Assembly (NCBI GenBank): GCA_025699005.1
Contig: JAILWI010000004.1
Location: 1-64,000 of the forward strand
Length of the DNA: 64,000 nt
From: Chloroflexota bacterium
GTDB taxonomy: Bacteria; Chloroflexota; Limnocylindria; QHBO01
Direction of reading: 5' to 3'
Positions 39,785 through 48,259 of this stretch are shown here, piece after piece. Positions within the stretch are counted from its first letter, which is position 1. Each line of letters begins with the position of its first letter. Under the pieces are notes generated by a model. The model was not told the DNA's origin. It made no database searches and saw only the letters and a list, made by a program, of their open reading frames with translations. The position numbers and the translations under genes were made by a program.

Positions 39785-40421
39785 GCAACCGTTGCGCGTG
39801 CTGCTCGTCGACGACCACGCGCTCGTGCGGTCCGCGATCCGGCAGGCACTGGACGCGCCCGACATCGAGGTCGTCGGGGAGGCCGGCAGCGCCGAGCGGG
39901 CGATGGAGCTGGCACTCGAGCATCGTCCCGACGTCTTGCTGCTCGATATCGACCTCCCCGGGATGAGCGGGGTGGAAACGGTCCGTGAGCTCGCGCCGCG
40001 GCTCCCCGACACCCGCATCGTCATGCTCACGGTCTCGACCGATCGACGCGATCTGCTCGGCGCGGTGCGGAACGGAGCCTCGGGCTACCTGACCAAGGAT
40101 CTCACCGGCGAAGCGCTGCTGCGCGCGGTGCGGGGCATCCGGCAGGGCGACCTGCCGATGTCGCGCGCGCACGCCGCCACGGTGATGTCGCACCTGGCGC
40201 GCGGGACGCGGGGCGGCGGCGAAACCGACGCGGTCGGCGACGCGCTGAGCGCACGCGAGCGCGAGGTGCTGCGACTGCTTGCCGAGGGTCTCACCGATCG
40301 CGAGATCGCATCGGCGCTGTCGATCTCGCCGCGAACCGTCGAGAGCCACGTCAGCAGCCTGCTGCGCAAGCTCGGGGTGCGCAATCGCGCCGAGGCCGCT
40401 CAGCGCTACCGGGAGGGTTGA
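39777..40421 (+). CDS. NarL/FixJ-family response regulator
   Basis: 214 residues. Receiver: acidic pair in LLVDDHALV, phospho-acceptor Asp57 in [12 protein letters not shown], Lys in GYLTKD. LuxR-type HTH at the C terminus: [53 protein letters not shown]. Partner of the upstream kinase. Its targets are unknown; the inverted repeats near 41,440 are 1 kb away and could also be its sites. Confidence 0.95.
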   Translation: MAEQPLRVLLVDDHALVRSAIRQALDAPDIEVVGEAGSAERAMELALEHRPDVLLLDIDLPGMSGVETVRELAPRLPDTRIVMLTVSTDRRDLLGAVRNGASGYLTKDLTGEALLRAVRGIRQGDLPMSRAHAATVMSHLARGTRGGGETDAVGDALSAREREVLRLLAEGLTDREIASALSISPRTVESHVSSLLRKLGVRNRAEAAQRYREG

Positions 40422-40424
40422 GCG

Positions 40425-40895
40425 TCAGTCCTTGCGACGCCCGCCGCGTCCGAGGAGCCGGCCGAGCAGACCGCCGCCCTTCGGCTGGTCATTTCGGTCG
40501 TGGACGCGTTTCCACGCCATCTCCTGCCCGATGACCACCTCGATCCCGGTGCGCTTCGGCTCGGGATCAACGGGAATCGCTCGCTTCGGGGATGAGCGCC
40601 AGCGCTCGAGCTCGGCTGCGGCGAGTTCGTAGGCCTCCTGTCGAATCGCGAGGGACGCAAGATCGGCGGGGCGGCCGGACGACGCACGGCGCATGGCCGC
40701 AACCCAGTCGTCTCGCGTCGCGACATAGCGCGCCTCCGCCTCTTCGCGGGAGCGTGGCCGGTCGGTGAGCGGCCCGGAGTGAGCGTGGTTCTCGATCGAC
40801 TCCTCGGAATCGGGCGTCGCTGGCACGGGCTTCCGCGGCGCACGGCGGGGAGCTCGCTCGCTATCGGACTTCGCTCGCTCTCGTCCAAGGCTCAT
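40425..40895 (-). CDS. Hypothetical protein with basic, disordered ends
   Basis: 156 residues. The first 60 are Arg/Ser/Pro-rich; the middle is helical (EEAEARYVATRDDWVAAMRRASSG, RQEAYELAAAELERW), and the end is Gly/Arg-rich (GGLLGRLLGRGGRRKD). No family recognised. The start overlaps the stop of the upstream minus-strand gene (ATGA), so both are co-translated. It converges on the response regulator gene, with stops four bases apart. Confidence 0.6.
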   Translation of the reverse strand: MSLGRERAKSDSERAPRRAPRKPVPATPDSEESIENHAHSGPLTDRPRSREEAEARYVATRDDWVAAMRRASSGRPADLASLAIRQEAYELAAAELERWRSSPKRAIPVDPEPKRTGIEVVIGQEMAWKRVHDRNDQPKGGGLLGRLLGRGGRRKD

Positions 40896-41383
40896 GCTCG
40901 AAGCCCTCGCATGAGCGATGCCATCTCGACCCGGAGCAGTCGCGGTTGATCCACGTCCAGGCTCAGGCCCTCGCCTCCGTCACGGAGCGTGAGGAGGATT
41001 CGCTCTCCAGCAATCGATGTCTCGAGCACGTCCGCGAGCTGCACCGTCATGACCACCTGTCCCAGGTGAATGAGCCTCCGCGAGGTGAGGTAGAGGGTGC
41101 CCCCATACCCGAGCGCTCGTTCGTCACCGGGTCCCCTCAGAATCGCATGGCGGCGCAAGACATGGAGAACCTCGTCGGCCTGCAGATGCGGGCGGATGTC
41201 CTCGTCAGGTGTGAGGGTGGCCATCGGCTCGACCATGAGGCGTTCTCGGGCCTCGCGCGCGGCGGCCTCATCGGCCTGCGACCGCTCGGCGAGCGTGCGG
41301 GCGTCGCGCAGCGCGGGGCCTTCCTCCGTGGACGTCTCGATTGGGTTCGACGAGGCGTCCCGGCCCCGCTCTGAGAGCTGCAT
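40892..41383 (-). CDS. Hypothetical protein with PH-like barrel segment
   Basis: 163 residues. Helical N terminus (EERSQADEAAAREARERLM), then a PH/GRAM-like strand pattern: EVLHVLRRHAILRGPGDE, GGTLYLTSRRLIHLGQVVMTVQLADVLETSIAGERILLTLRDG. In PH-like bacterial domains, 'G.LYLTS.RLI' is the usual central motif. Role unknown. First gene of a two-gene minus-strand unit; its upstream region holds the palindromes shared with the protease gene. Confidence 0.6.
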   Translation of the reverse strand: MQLSERGRDASSNPIETSTEEGPALRDARTLAERSQADEAAAREARERLMVEPMATLTPDEDIRPHLQADEVLHVLRRHAILRGPGDERALGYGGTLYLTSRRLIHLGQVVMTVQLADVLETSIAGERILLTLRDGGEGLSLDVDQPRLLRVEMASLMRGLRA

Positions 41384-41437
41384 GGCGGCAGGCTAGGTCG
41401 AGCCCGGCGGCCGCACATCCGGGTCGGTACTGATCCC

Positions 41438-41461
41438 GGTACGGAGCGCGTGATCCGTACC
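41438..41461. promoter_or_regulatory. Palindromic operator GGTACGGA-N8-TCCGTACC
   Basis: Perfect 8-bp arms separated by eight bases, inside the divergent region between the genes at 41383 (minus) and 41651 (plus). Same core and spacing as the sites at 41503 and 51016. A 20-bp core with six-base arms is typical of LuxR-type dimer sites. Confidence 0.7.
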
Positions 41462-41502
41462 CGGACGGAGTGGTGCGTACAGGCACCGGATGGGCGTGGG
41501 TG

Positions 41503-41546
41503 TACGGAGTCCCCATTCCGTAGGCCGCTCCGTAGCTTCCCGGATG
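41503..41546. promoter_or_regulatory. Operator TACGGA-N8-TCCGTA plus 31-bp conserved block
   Basis: Palindrome 41503-41522 followed by a third half-site TCCGTA (41529-41534). The block 41516-41546 is repeated at 51029-51059 with one mismatch in 31 bases. About 100 bases upstream of the protease start. Confidence 0.75.
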
Positions 41547-41650
41547 GTAGCGAAACGCCTTGTTTGCCACAGTTCCCGGGCATTCATTGGTTCCGCGGCG
41601 ATCTGTGCCCGGATCACCAAGAGGGGAAACGTAGGGGAATAGGGGAAACA

Positions 41651-44600
41651 ATGACGCCGGTTGCCCACCGTCGAACGAGCCGCACCGCGCTCGTCCTGAT
41701 CCAGATCCTGGTCTTCATCACCTATGCCTTCGGGCCGACCTCCACTCTGGCGGAGGAGCCGATCATCGAGCCGACTCCGGCGGAGTCTGCCTCGCCCGAA
41801 GCGACGCCTGAGCCGACCGTCGAGCCGACGGTCCAGCCCACCGCCGAGCCGACGGCGGAGCCGACCGTCCCACCGACGACCGCTCCCGACCCGACCGCGG
41901 CACCCACCGTGTCTCCGGACCCGACGCCCGATCCCACCCCCGATCCGACCCCGGCCGCCGACCCCGGCACGCGCCCCTACATCGTTCGTTTCACCTCCGG
42001 GACCGATGCTTCCCGCCAGCTCGAGATCATCGCCGCCTCCGGAGCCACCGACGAGAGCGCCATCCCGCAGCTCGCCATCCGCAGCGTCCTCCTCCACGAG
42101 GCCGACTTCGCCGATGAGCTGAGCGCGCTGCGCGCGAACCCCGAGGTGCTCAGCGTCGAGCTCGATCGCACGCGCGCCGTCGAGGCCGCTCCGTCCGACA
42201 CCTCCTTCGGCGACCAGTGGTCGCTGAGCCAGATCGGCTGGACCGATCTGTACGGCACGGTCTCCATCGGCGGCTCGTCCGTGGTCGCCGTCCTCGATAC
42301 GGGCGTCGATGCCTCGCATCCGGATCTCGATGGCGTCGTGCTGCCCGGGCACTCCGTCCTCGGCGGCAGCGCCCTGAGCGACCCGAACGGCCACGGCACC
42401 TGGATGGCCGGCATCGTGGCCGCCGAGACCGATAACGGCCTCGGCGTTGCGGGCACCGCCTACGCCGGCGTCTCCGTGCTGCCCGTCACCGTCCTCGGCG
42501 CCGATGGCACCGGACAGGACAGCGACATCATCGCGGGCGTCGTGTACGCCGCCGATGCGGGCGCCGACGTCATCCTCATGTCCTTCAGCAACCCCGGCTA
42601 CTCGGCTGCCCTCCAGGCGGCCATCGACTACGCGTGGTCGTCCGGTGCCGTCCTCGTGGCCGCGACCGGCAACGACGGCTCGTCGACGCCGACCTTCCCG
42701 GCCGGTGACCGCGGCGTCGTGGGCGTGGCCTCGACCGATGCCGCCGATGCCCTGGCGGTTGGCTCCAACTTCGGCGCCGCTGCCTTCATGGCCGCCCCGG
42801 GCGAGGGGATCGTCACGACCTCGGTTGGCGGTGGCGTCACCACCATTTCGGGCACCTCTGCTGCCGCGGCTTCGGTCGCCGGCGCCGCTGCTCTCCTTTC
42901 GGCCAACGAGCCGTTCTTGTCCAATGGCGTCATCGTCCATCGGCTCGCCTCCACCGCGGATCCGGCAGGGGATCCCGCGGCCACGGGCAATGGGCGGCTC
43001 AACCTGGCGCGTGCCATGGCGGATGCCTCGACCGACTCCGTCCAGCCGGCCGGCGCTGCGCCGGTGGGAAGTGGGGGTCCGCTGGTCGGACCGTACGTCA
43101 TCGCCGTGAACCTCTCGAGCGTGAGCAGCGAATCTGCGTACGAGGGCAGTCCTGGCCCAGGGAGCAACCCGGTCCTCACCTTCATCGTGACTGTCACGGG
43201 TTCTGGGTCTACCACGTTCTATTGGCGGACTATCCCCGCTACGGCGACGGGTGGCGCCAGCTGCGGAGGCAGCGTCGACTACATCAGCGTCAACCAGATG
43301 GCTGGGATATCGAAGTCCGGCAACTTCGAGGTGTCCGTTGAAATTTGCAGGGACAACACGAGTGAGTCGGATGAGACATTCACACTTGAGGTTGCCGATA
43401 ACAGCTTGTTCTCGAGCGGCTCCGGCAACCGAAAGAGCTCCGGCATAGGGACCATTCGAAACGATGACAATGCGCTCTCGGTGAACAGCCCATCCGTGAA
43501 CGAGGGCAATTCCGGAACAGCGAACATGGCGTTCGTCGTGACGCTCGCGCCGAGTGCCTCATTCACCGTCACCGCGGACTACGCTACCGCTGACGGTACG
43601 GCCAATGGTGGGCCGAACTGCTCGGGGGGACGTGACTACATTTCTGCCAGCGGCACGCTCACCTTCGCGCCTGGTGAAACCTCAAAGACGGTTAACGTTC
43701 AAGTCTGCGGCGATAGCGTCGCGGAGCCGAATGAAACCGTTCTCTTCAACCTGACTAACGGGACCAACGCGCGCATCCAGGTCGCCCAAGGCACCGGCAC
43801 GATCCTCGATGATGATGGCGACACCACCGGCCCGATTACCTCGGCCGTGGCGGTCAGCCCGAATCCAGCCAACGCCGCGCCGACCGTAACCGCCAGCGTG
43901 AGCGATGTGACGACCGGCAACAGCAACGTCGCACATGCCGAGTACTCAGTCGGCGCGAGTGCGGCCGCCGCAGCCACCGGCATCGCCATGGTGGCATCCG
44001 ATGGAAGCTTTAACTCCCCGACTGAGGGTGTCACCGCCACTCTGACCGGCGCGACCTTCTCGGCCCTCGCCGAGGGAACTCACACCGTGTGGGTTCGCGG
44101 TCGTGACGCGGCCGGAAATTGGGGTAGCGCGACAAGCACCTCGTTCTCAAAGGACACCACCCGTCCGAGCCTGACCCTGTCGAGCCTGACGCCGAACCCG
44201 ACCAACGGCACCATCAACGTCACCGCCACCTTCAGCGAGTCGGTCACCGGCTTCGCGCTGGGTGACATCGACGTCACCAACGGCACGGCCGGCACGTTCG
44301 CCGGCAGCGGTGCCAGCTATACCTTCGTGGTCACGCCGACGGCCGACGGCCTGGTCAGCATCAGCGTGGCCCAGAACCAGGCCAGCGACGCCGCCGGCAA
44401 TGGCAACACCGCGTCCAACACGCTGTCCCGCACCTACGATGGCACCGCTCCGGCCATCGCGGTCAGCCACACGCCGGACGGCGACAACGACTGGAACGTC
44501 ACTGAGCCGGTCACCGTGACCGTCACCGCCTCCGACGCCGGCTCCGGCCTGGCGGCGGATCCGGCGTGCAGCGACGGCGCCACCGCGCTGGTCCTGACCG

Positions 44601-46948
44601 CCGGCGGCTCCGACACCTGGACCGTCGATATCAGCGGTGAGGGCGACCACCTCATCAGCTGCTCGGTGGCCGACAACGCCACCAACACCAACACGGCCTC
44701 CGACCGCGTCGAGATCGACACCGTCATTCCGAGCATCACCGTCAGCCACACGCCGGACGGCGACAACGGCTGGAACACCAACTCCCCGGTCACCGTGACC
44801 GTCACTGCCAGCGATGCCACCAGCGACCTGGCGGCGGATCCGGCGTGCAGCGACGGCGCCACCGCGCTGGTCCTGACCGCCAGCGGCTCCGGCACCTGGA
44901 CCGTCGACATCAGCGGTGAGGACATCCACCTCATCAACTGCTCGGTCGACGATGTCGCTGGCAACACCAACGGCGATGACACCACCGTCAAGATCGACAC
45001 CGCCGCGCCGACCTCGAGCGCCAGCTCGCCGACCTCCAACAACGACGGCACCATCGATGTCAGCTACACCGCCAGCGATGCCACCAGCGGCCTGGCCCGG
45101 GTCGACCTCTACGTCAAGATCCCCGGCGGCAGCACCTACGAGCTGGCGATGAGCGATCTCGATCTCGACATCGACGGCACCTTCGCCTATGCCGTGCCGA
45201 GCGACGGCAGCGGCCTGCTGCAGGGCACCTACCGCTTCTACACCCGCGCCAGCGACGTGGCCGGCAACGACGAAGCGGCACCGGCCAGCCCGGATGACAG
45301 CACCACCCAGACTCTGCAGGACTCGATTGCTCCGGCCATCGCGGTCAGCCACACGCCGGACGGCGACAACGACTGGAACGTCACTGAGCCGGTCACCGTG
45401 ACCGTCACCGCCTCCGACGCCGGCTCCGGCCTGGCGGCGGATCCGGCGTGCAGCGACGGCGCCACCGCGCTGGTCCTGACCGCCGGCGGCTCCGACACCT
45501 GGACCGTCGATATCAGCGGTGAGGGCGACCACCTCATCAGCTGCTCGGTGGCCGATGTCGCCGGCAATGCCAATGGCGATGACGAGACCGTCAAGATCGA
45601 CACTGTCAGTCCGATAGGCTCAATCACCATCAACAGCAACGCCACGTATACCAATTCGACCTCGGTGACGCTCAACTTGAGTGCCACGGACCTCAACGGA
45701 ATCGTGAGCTACCGCGTGGCGAACGCCGCCGGAGCCTGCGGTGACGCGAGTTTCGTGACGCCGTTCGCGGCCATCACCCCTTACAGCGCTAACGTCTCGC
45801 ACCCGCTGACAACCGGCGACGGCACCAAGACCGTCTGCGTTCAGTTCATGGACGCTGCCGGCAATGTCTCAAGTGCGTCGACCGACTCGATCATCCTCGA
45901 TCAGACGGTGCCGACAGGCTCAATCACCATCAACAGCAACGCCACGTTTACAAACTCGACCTTGGTGACGCTCAACTTGAGTGCCACGGACCTCAACGGA
46001 ATCGTGAGCTACCGCGTGGCGAATGCCGCCGGAGCCTGCAGTATCGCGAGTTTCGTGACTCCGTTCGCGGCCATCACCCCATACAGCGCTAACGTCTCGC
46101 ACACGCTGACAACCGGCGACGGCACCAAGACCGTCTGCGTTCAGTTCATGGACGCTGCCGGCAATGTCTCAAGTGCGTCGACCGACTCGATTGTGCTTGA
46201 TGCCACTGCGCCAACGAGTGCGATCGTGGCCCCAGCCGGCGGCTCCTACAACGCTTATGACTGGAATGCGCTCTGCGCCACGGCCTTCACCGGGGATGCT
46301 TGCGGCACAGCTTCTGACAGCGGCCCATCGGGGCTGCAGTCCGTCGAGATCGCGGTCAAGAACACCGCCGGGAACTTCTGGATGGGGTCGGGCAATACCT
46401 TCGTGGCTGCGGGTAGCCACCCGACCGCTGGTTGGCTGCCTGTGGTGGGCCTCGGAAACTGGAATCGTGGGATTCCGTACAGCAGCTTCCCCGCTGCCGG
46501 GAGCTACACAGTCATGTCACGAGCGATCGACGCGGCTGGGAATGTGCAGCCGACCCCCGCAATGCGTGAGTTCCAGGTCTTGAACCCGAGTAGCCCGTAC
46601 GCATTCGAAGGCTTCTTCAGCCCGGTCGATAACGGGACGGTGGTCAATCAGGCAAACGCTGGCCAGACAATTCCTGTGAAGTGGCGGATCACCCGCAATG
46701 GCAGCGTTGTCTCGGATCCGGCTAGCTTCGTGGCACTGTCATCCCAGACAGTTGTTTGCGCGAGCCTCGCTGTAATGGGAGTGGAGGTCATCGAGACGTA
46801 CACAACCAATTCCGGCCTGCAATACAACGGCAACGGAAACTGGCACTTCAACTGGAAGACGCCCAAGTCATACGCGGGACAGTGCCGGATCATGACAGTC
46901 ACGCTGAACGACGGCAGCACGCACGACGCGTTCTTCAAGTTCAAGTGA
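41651..46948 (+). CDS. Secreted multidomain subtilisin-like protease with Calx-beta, Ig-like repeats and PxKF tail
   Basis: 1,765 residues from the ATG at 41651 (AGGGG upstream). Signal peptide (1-36), then a Pro/Thr repeat linker (about 38-112) and an I9-like propeptide. Peptidase S8 domain: catalytic Asp216 (VAVLDTGVD), His248 (NGHGTWMAG) and Ser403 (ISGTSAAAA). Next come Calx-beta-like domains (VNEGNSGTANMAFVVTLAP), several Ig-like modules with near-identical DNA copies, and a C-terminal PxKF-type domain (YAFEGFFSPVDNGTVVNQANAGQTIPVKWRI, ending THDAFFKFK). It should be exported, and processed or attached to the surface; adhesion or extracellular degradation are possible roles. A terminator hairpin follows and two upstream palindromes imply regulated expression. 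Confidence 0.9.
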   Translation: MTPVAHRRTSRTALVLIQILVFITYAFGPTSTLAEEPIIEPTPAESASPEATPEPTVEPTVQPTAEPTAEPTVPPTTAPDPTAAPTVSPDPTPDPTPDPTPAADPGTRPYIVRFTSGTDASRQLEIIAASGATDESAIPQLAIRSVLLHEADFADELSALRANPEVLSVELDRTRAVEAAPSDTSFGDQWSLSQIGWTDLYGTVSIGGSSVVAVLDTGVDASHPDLDGVVLPGHSVLGGSALSDPNGHGTWMAGIVAAETDNGLGVAGTAYAGVSVLPVTVLGADGTGQDSDIIAGVVYAADAGADVILMSFSNPGYSAALQAAIDYAWSSGAVLVAATGNDGSSTPTFPAGDRGVVGVASTDAADALAVGSNFGAAAFMAAPGEGIVTTSVGGGVTTISGTSAAAASVAGAAALLSANEPFLSNGVIVHRLASTADPAGDPAATGNGRLNLARAMADASTDSVQPAGAAPVGSGGPLVGPYVIAVNLSSVSSESAYEGSPGPGSNPVLTFIVTVTGSGSTTFYWRTIPATATGGASCGGSVDYISVNQMAGISKSGNFEVSVEICRDNTSESDETFTLEVADNSLFSSGSGNRKSSGIGTIRNDDNALSVNSPSVNEGNSGTANMAFVVTLAPSASFTVTADYATADGTANGGPNCSGGRDYISASGTLTFAPGETSKTVNVQVCGDSVAEPNETVLFNLTNGTNARIQVAQGTGTILDDDGDTTGPITSAVAVSPNPANAAPTVTASVSDVTTGNSNVAHAEYSVGASAAAAATGIAMVASDGSFNSPTEGVTATLTGATFSALAEGTHTVWVRGRDAAGNWGSATSTSFSKDTTRPSLTLSSLTPNPTNGTINVTATFSESVTGFALGDIDVTNGTAGTFAGSGASYTFVVTPTADGLVSISVAQNQASDAAGNGNTASNTLSRTYDGTAPAIAVSHTPDGDNDWNVTEPVTVTVTASDAGSGLAADPACSDGATALVLTAGGSDTWTVDISGEGDHLISCSVADNATNTNTASDRVEIDTVIPSITVSHTPDGDNGWNTNSPVTVTVTASDATSDLAADPACSDGATALVLTASGSGTWTVDISGEDIHLINCSVDDVAGNTNGDDTTVKIDTAAPTSSASSPTSNNDGTIDVSYTASDATSGLARVDLYVKIPGGSTYELAMSDLDLDIDGTFAYAVPSDGSGLLQGTYRFYTRASDVAGNDEAAPASPDDSTTQTLQDSIAPAIAVSHTPDGDNDWNVTEPVTVTVTASDAGSGLAADPACSDGATALVLTAGGSDTWTVDISGEGDHLISCSVADVAGNANGDDETVKIDTVSPIGSITINSNATYTNSTSVTLNLSATDLNGIVSYRVANAAGACGDASFVTPFAAITPYSANVSHPLTTGDGTKTVCVQFMDAAGNVSSASTDSIILDQTVPTGSITINSNATFTNSTLVTLNLSATDLNGIVSYRVANAAGACSIASFVTPFAAITPYSANVSHTLTTGDGTKTVCVQFMDAAGNVSSASTDSIVLDATAPTSAIVAPAGGSYNAYDWNALCATAFTGDACGTASDSGPSGLQSVEIAVKNTAGNFWMGSGNTFVAAGSHPTAGWLPVVGLGNWNRGIPYSSFPAAGSYTVMSRAIDAAGNVQPTPAMREFQVLNPSSPYAFEGFFSPVDNGTVVNQANAGQTIPVKWRITRNGSVVSDPASFVALSSQTVVCASLAVMGVEVIETYTTNSGLQYNGNGNWHFNWKTPKSYAGQCRIMTVTLNDGSTHDAFFKFK
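44447..44673 (+). repeat. 227-bp direct repeat within protease gene, copy 1
   Basis: Identical as far as I can compare to 45329-45555 (offset 882 bases). Encodes an Ig-like module (APAIAVSHTPDGDNDWN...). A more divergent copy lies between at about 44738-44940. Confidence 0.85.
45329..45555 (+). repeat. 227-bp direct repeat within protease gene, copy 2
   Basis: Second copy of 44447-44673. Perfect nucleotide identity over 75 codons means recent duplication or gene conversion. Confidence 0.85.
45611..46194 (+). repeat. 300-bp tandem repeat (two copies) within protease gene
   Basis: Two adjacent copies with a period of exactly 300 bases (100 codons), e.g. GGCTCAATCACC at 45617 and 45917. Only scattered substitutions separate them. 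Encodes an Ig-like module with a Cys pair. Confidence 0.85.
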
Positions 46949-46970
46949 CGGACGCCGGCGTAGGCATTCA

Positions 46971-46996
46971 GAGAACCGGCCCCAGGGCCGGTTCTC
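46971..46996 (+). terminator. Hairpin terminator after protease gene
   Basis: Perfect 11-bp stem GAGAACCGGCC / GGCCGGTTCTC with CCAG loop, followed by TTGGTTT. 22 bases after the stop. Confidence 0.85.
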
Positions 46997-47013
46997 TTGG
47001 TTTGCGGCCCACG

Positions 47014-47019
47014 TAGCAT
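47014..47019 (+). promoter_or_regulatory. -10 element TAGCAT before dehydrogenase gene
   Basis: TAGCAT is seven bases before the ATG at 47027; the ATG at 47021 would be too close. This spacing chooses 47027 as the start. Confidence 0.5.
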
Positions 47020-47026
47020 CATGCAC

Positions 47027-48100
47027 ATGCAGGTTCGCGGCGCAGTCTTTCGCGGCCCGGGTAGACCTGTCGAATTCGAGGAGCTCGCGCTAGATCCGCC
47101 GGGGGACGGCGAGGTGCTCGTCCGGATGGTCGCGGCGGGTGTCTGCCACTCGGACCTGCACGTCGTGGACGGGGAGTGGGATCGGCCGGCGGGAGTCGTC
47201 CTGGGGCACGAGGGCGCCGCCGTGGTCGAGCAGCTCGGATCCGGCGTCCACGGTCTTGCACCCGGTGACCTCGTGGTCCTGGCATGGACAGCGCCGTGCG
47301 GCACGTGTGACGCGTGCGGGCGGGGCGACGGTTGGCTCTGCTCACGCCCCGATGGCGCCGGCCACCGACTGGGCGAGGATTTCGTGCGGCTCCACCGTCC
47401 CGACGGGACTCCGATCGGCGCGTACTCGGGGATCGGCACGTTTGGAACTCACCAGGTGGTGGCCGCGTCGGCGGCCATTCAGATCGATCCGGCGACGCCG
47501 CCGGAGGTTGCGGCGCTGATCGGCTGCGCCGTTACGACGGGCATCGGCGCCGTGCAGTCGACGGCAGGCGTCAAGGCGGGGGAGTCGGTCGTCGTGATCG
47601 GGCTCGGCGGCGTCGGGCTGTCCGCGGTGATCGGTGCGGCCGATGCCGGAGCGCGCGAGATCACGGCCATCGACACGAACCTGGCCAAGCTGGAGCTGGC
47701 GAGCACGGTCGGCGCGACGCGCACGGTGGCACCCCAGGAGGCGCAGCGCGCAGTGGGCGCCGATCACGTCCTCGAGTGCATCGGCCTGGTGGATACCGTG
47801 GAGCTCGCGATCGAGCTCGTTCGCCCGGGCGGCGTGGTGACGCTCGTGGGCATGCCGCCGCAGGGGGATCGAGCGAGCTTCGATGTCTATCGGCTGGTGG
47901 AGGATGGCAAGCAGATCCGTGGATCGAACTACGGCTCCGCCCTGCCGGCGCGCGACTTCCCAAACATCGCGGAGCGCTATCGCGCCGGCCGGTTGCCGCT
48001 CGACGCGCTGATCACCGAGCGCATCGGCCTCGAGGATCTCGAGGCTGCGTTCGATGCCATGCGTCGCGGCGATGGCGCGCGGAGGGTGATCATCTACTGA
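47027..48100 (+). CDS. Zinc-dependent alcohol dehydrogenase (MDR family)
   Basis: 357 residues. Catalytic zinc site: Cys in AAGVCHSDLHV, His-Glu in VLGHEGAAVVEQLG. Structural zinc lobe: CGTCDACGRGDGWLC. NAD(P)-binding Rossmann motif VVVIGLGGVGLSAVIGAADAG, and C-terminal ARDFPNIAERYRAGRLPLDALITE typical of aryl- or S-(hydroxymethyl)-type dehydrogenases. It oxidises an alcohol or reduces an aldehyde. Inserted between two exoprotein genes with no obvious link. Confidence 0.9.
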   Translation: MQVRGAVFRGPGRPVEFEELALDPPGDGEVLVRMVAAGVCHSDLHVVDGEWDRPAGVVLGHEGAAVVEQLGSGVHGLAPGDLVVLAWTAPCGTCDACGRGDGWLCSRPDGAGHRLGEDFVRLHRPDGTPIGAYSGIGTFGTHQVVAASAAIQIDPATPPEVAALIGCAVTTGIGAVQSTAGVKAGESVVVIGLGGVGLSAVIGAADAGAREITAIDTNLAKLELASTVGATRTVAPQEAQRAVGADHVLECIGLVDTVELAIELVRPGGVVTLVGMPPQGDRASFDVYRLVEDGKQIRGSNYGSALPARDFPNIAERYRAGRLPLDALITERIGLEDLEAAFDAMRRGDGARRVIIY

Positions 48101-48259
48101 ATGGGAGCTGCGGCGTCGCCGAGTCGACCGATGCGCGACGGAACCGATCCCGCAGGATGTGAGTCCGTCAGAAACCCCCTTGTGCCGCGAACCGAATCGG
48201 CCTAGCGTGGGACGAAGCACCGCGTCTCCACCGCACGGCTAGCCGGCCGGGGAGGAACC

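Noticed and set aside
41438-41546. Riboswitch or attenuator upstream of the protease gene
   Set aside because: The palindromes recur with fixed half-sites and no U-run or start-site masking, which fits protein operators better than an RNA element.
41393-42940. 515-codon minus-strand frame over the protease 5' end
   Set aside because: Gly/Asp-repeat translation is the shadow of Pro/Thr-rich linkers and the S8 domain; it would also cover the operators.
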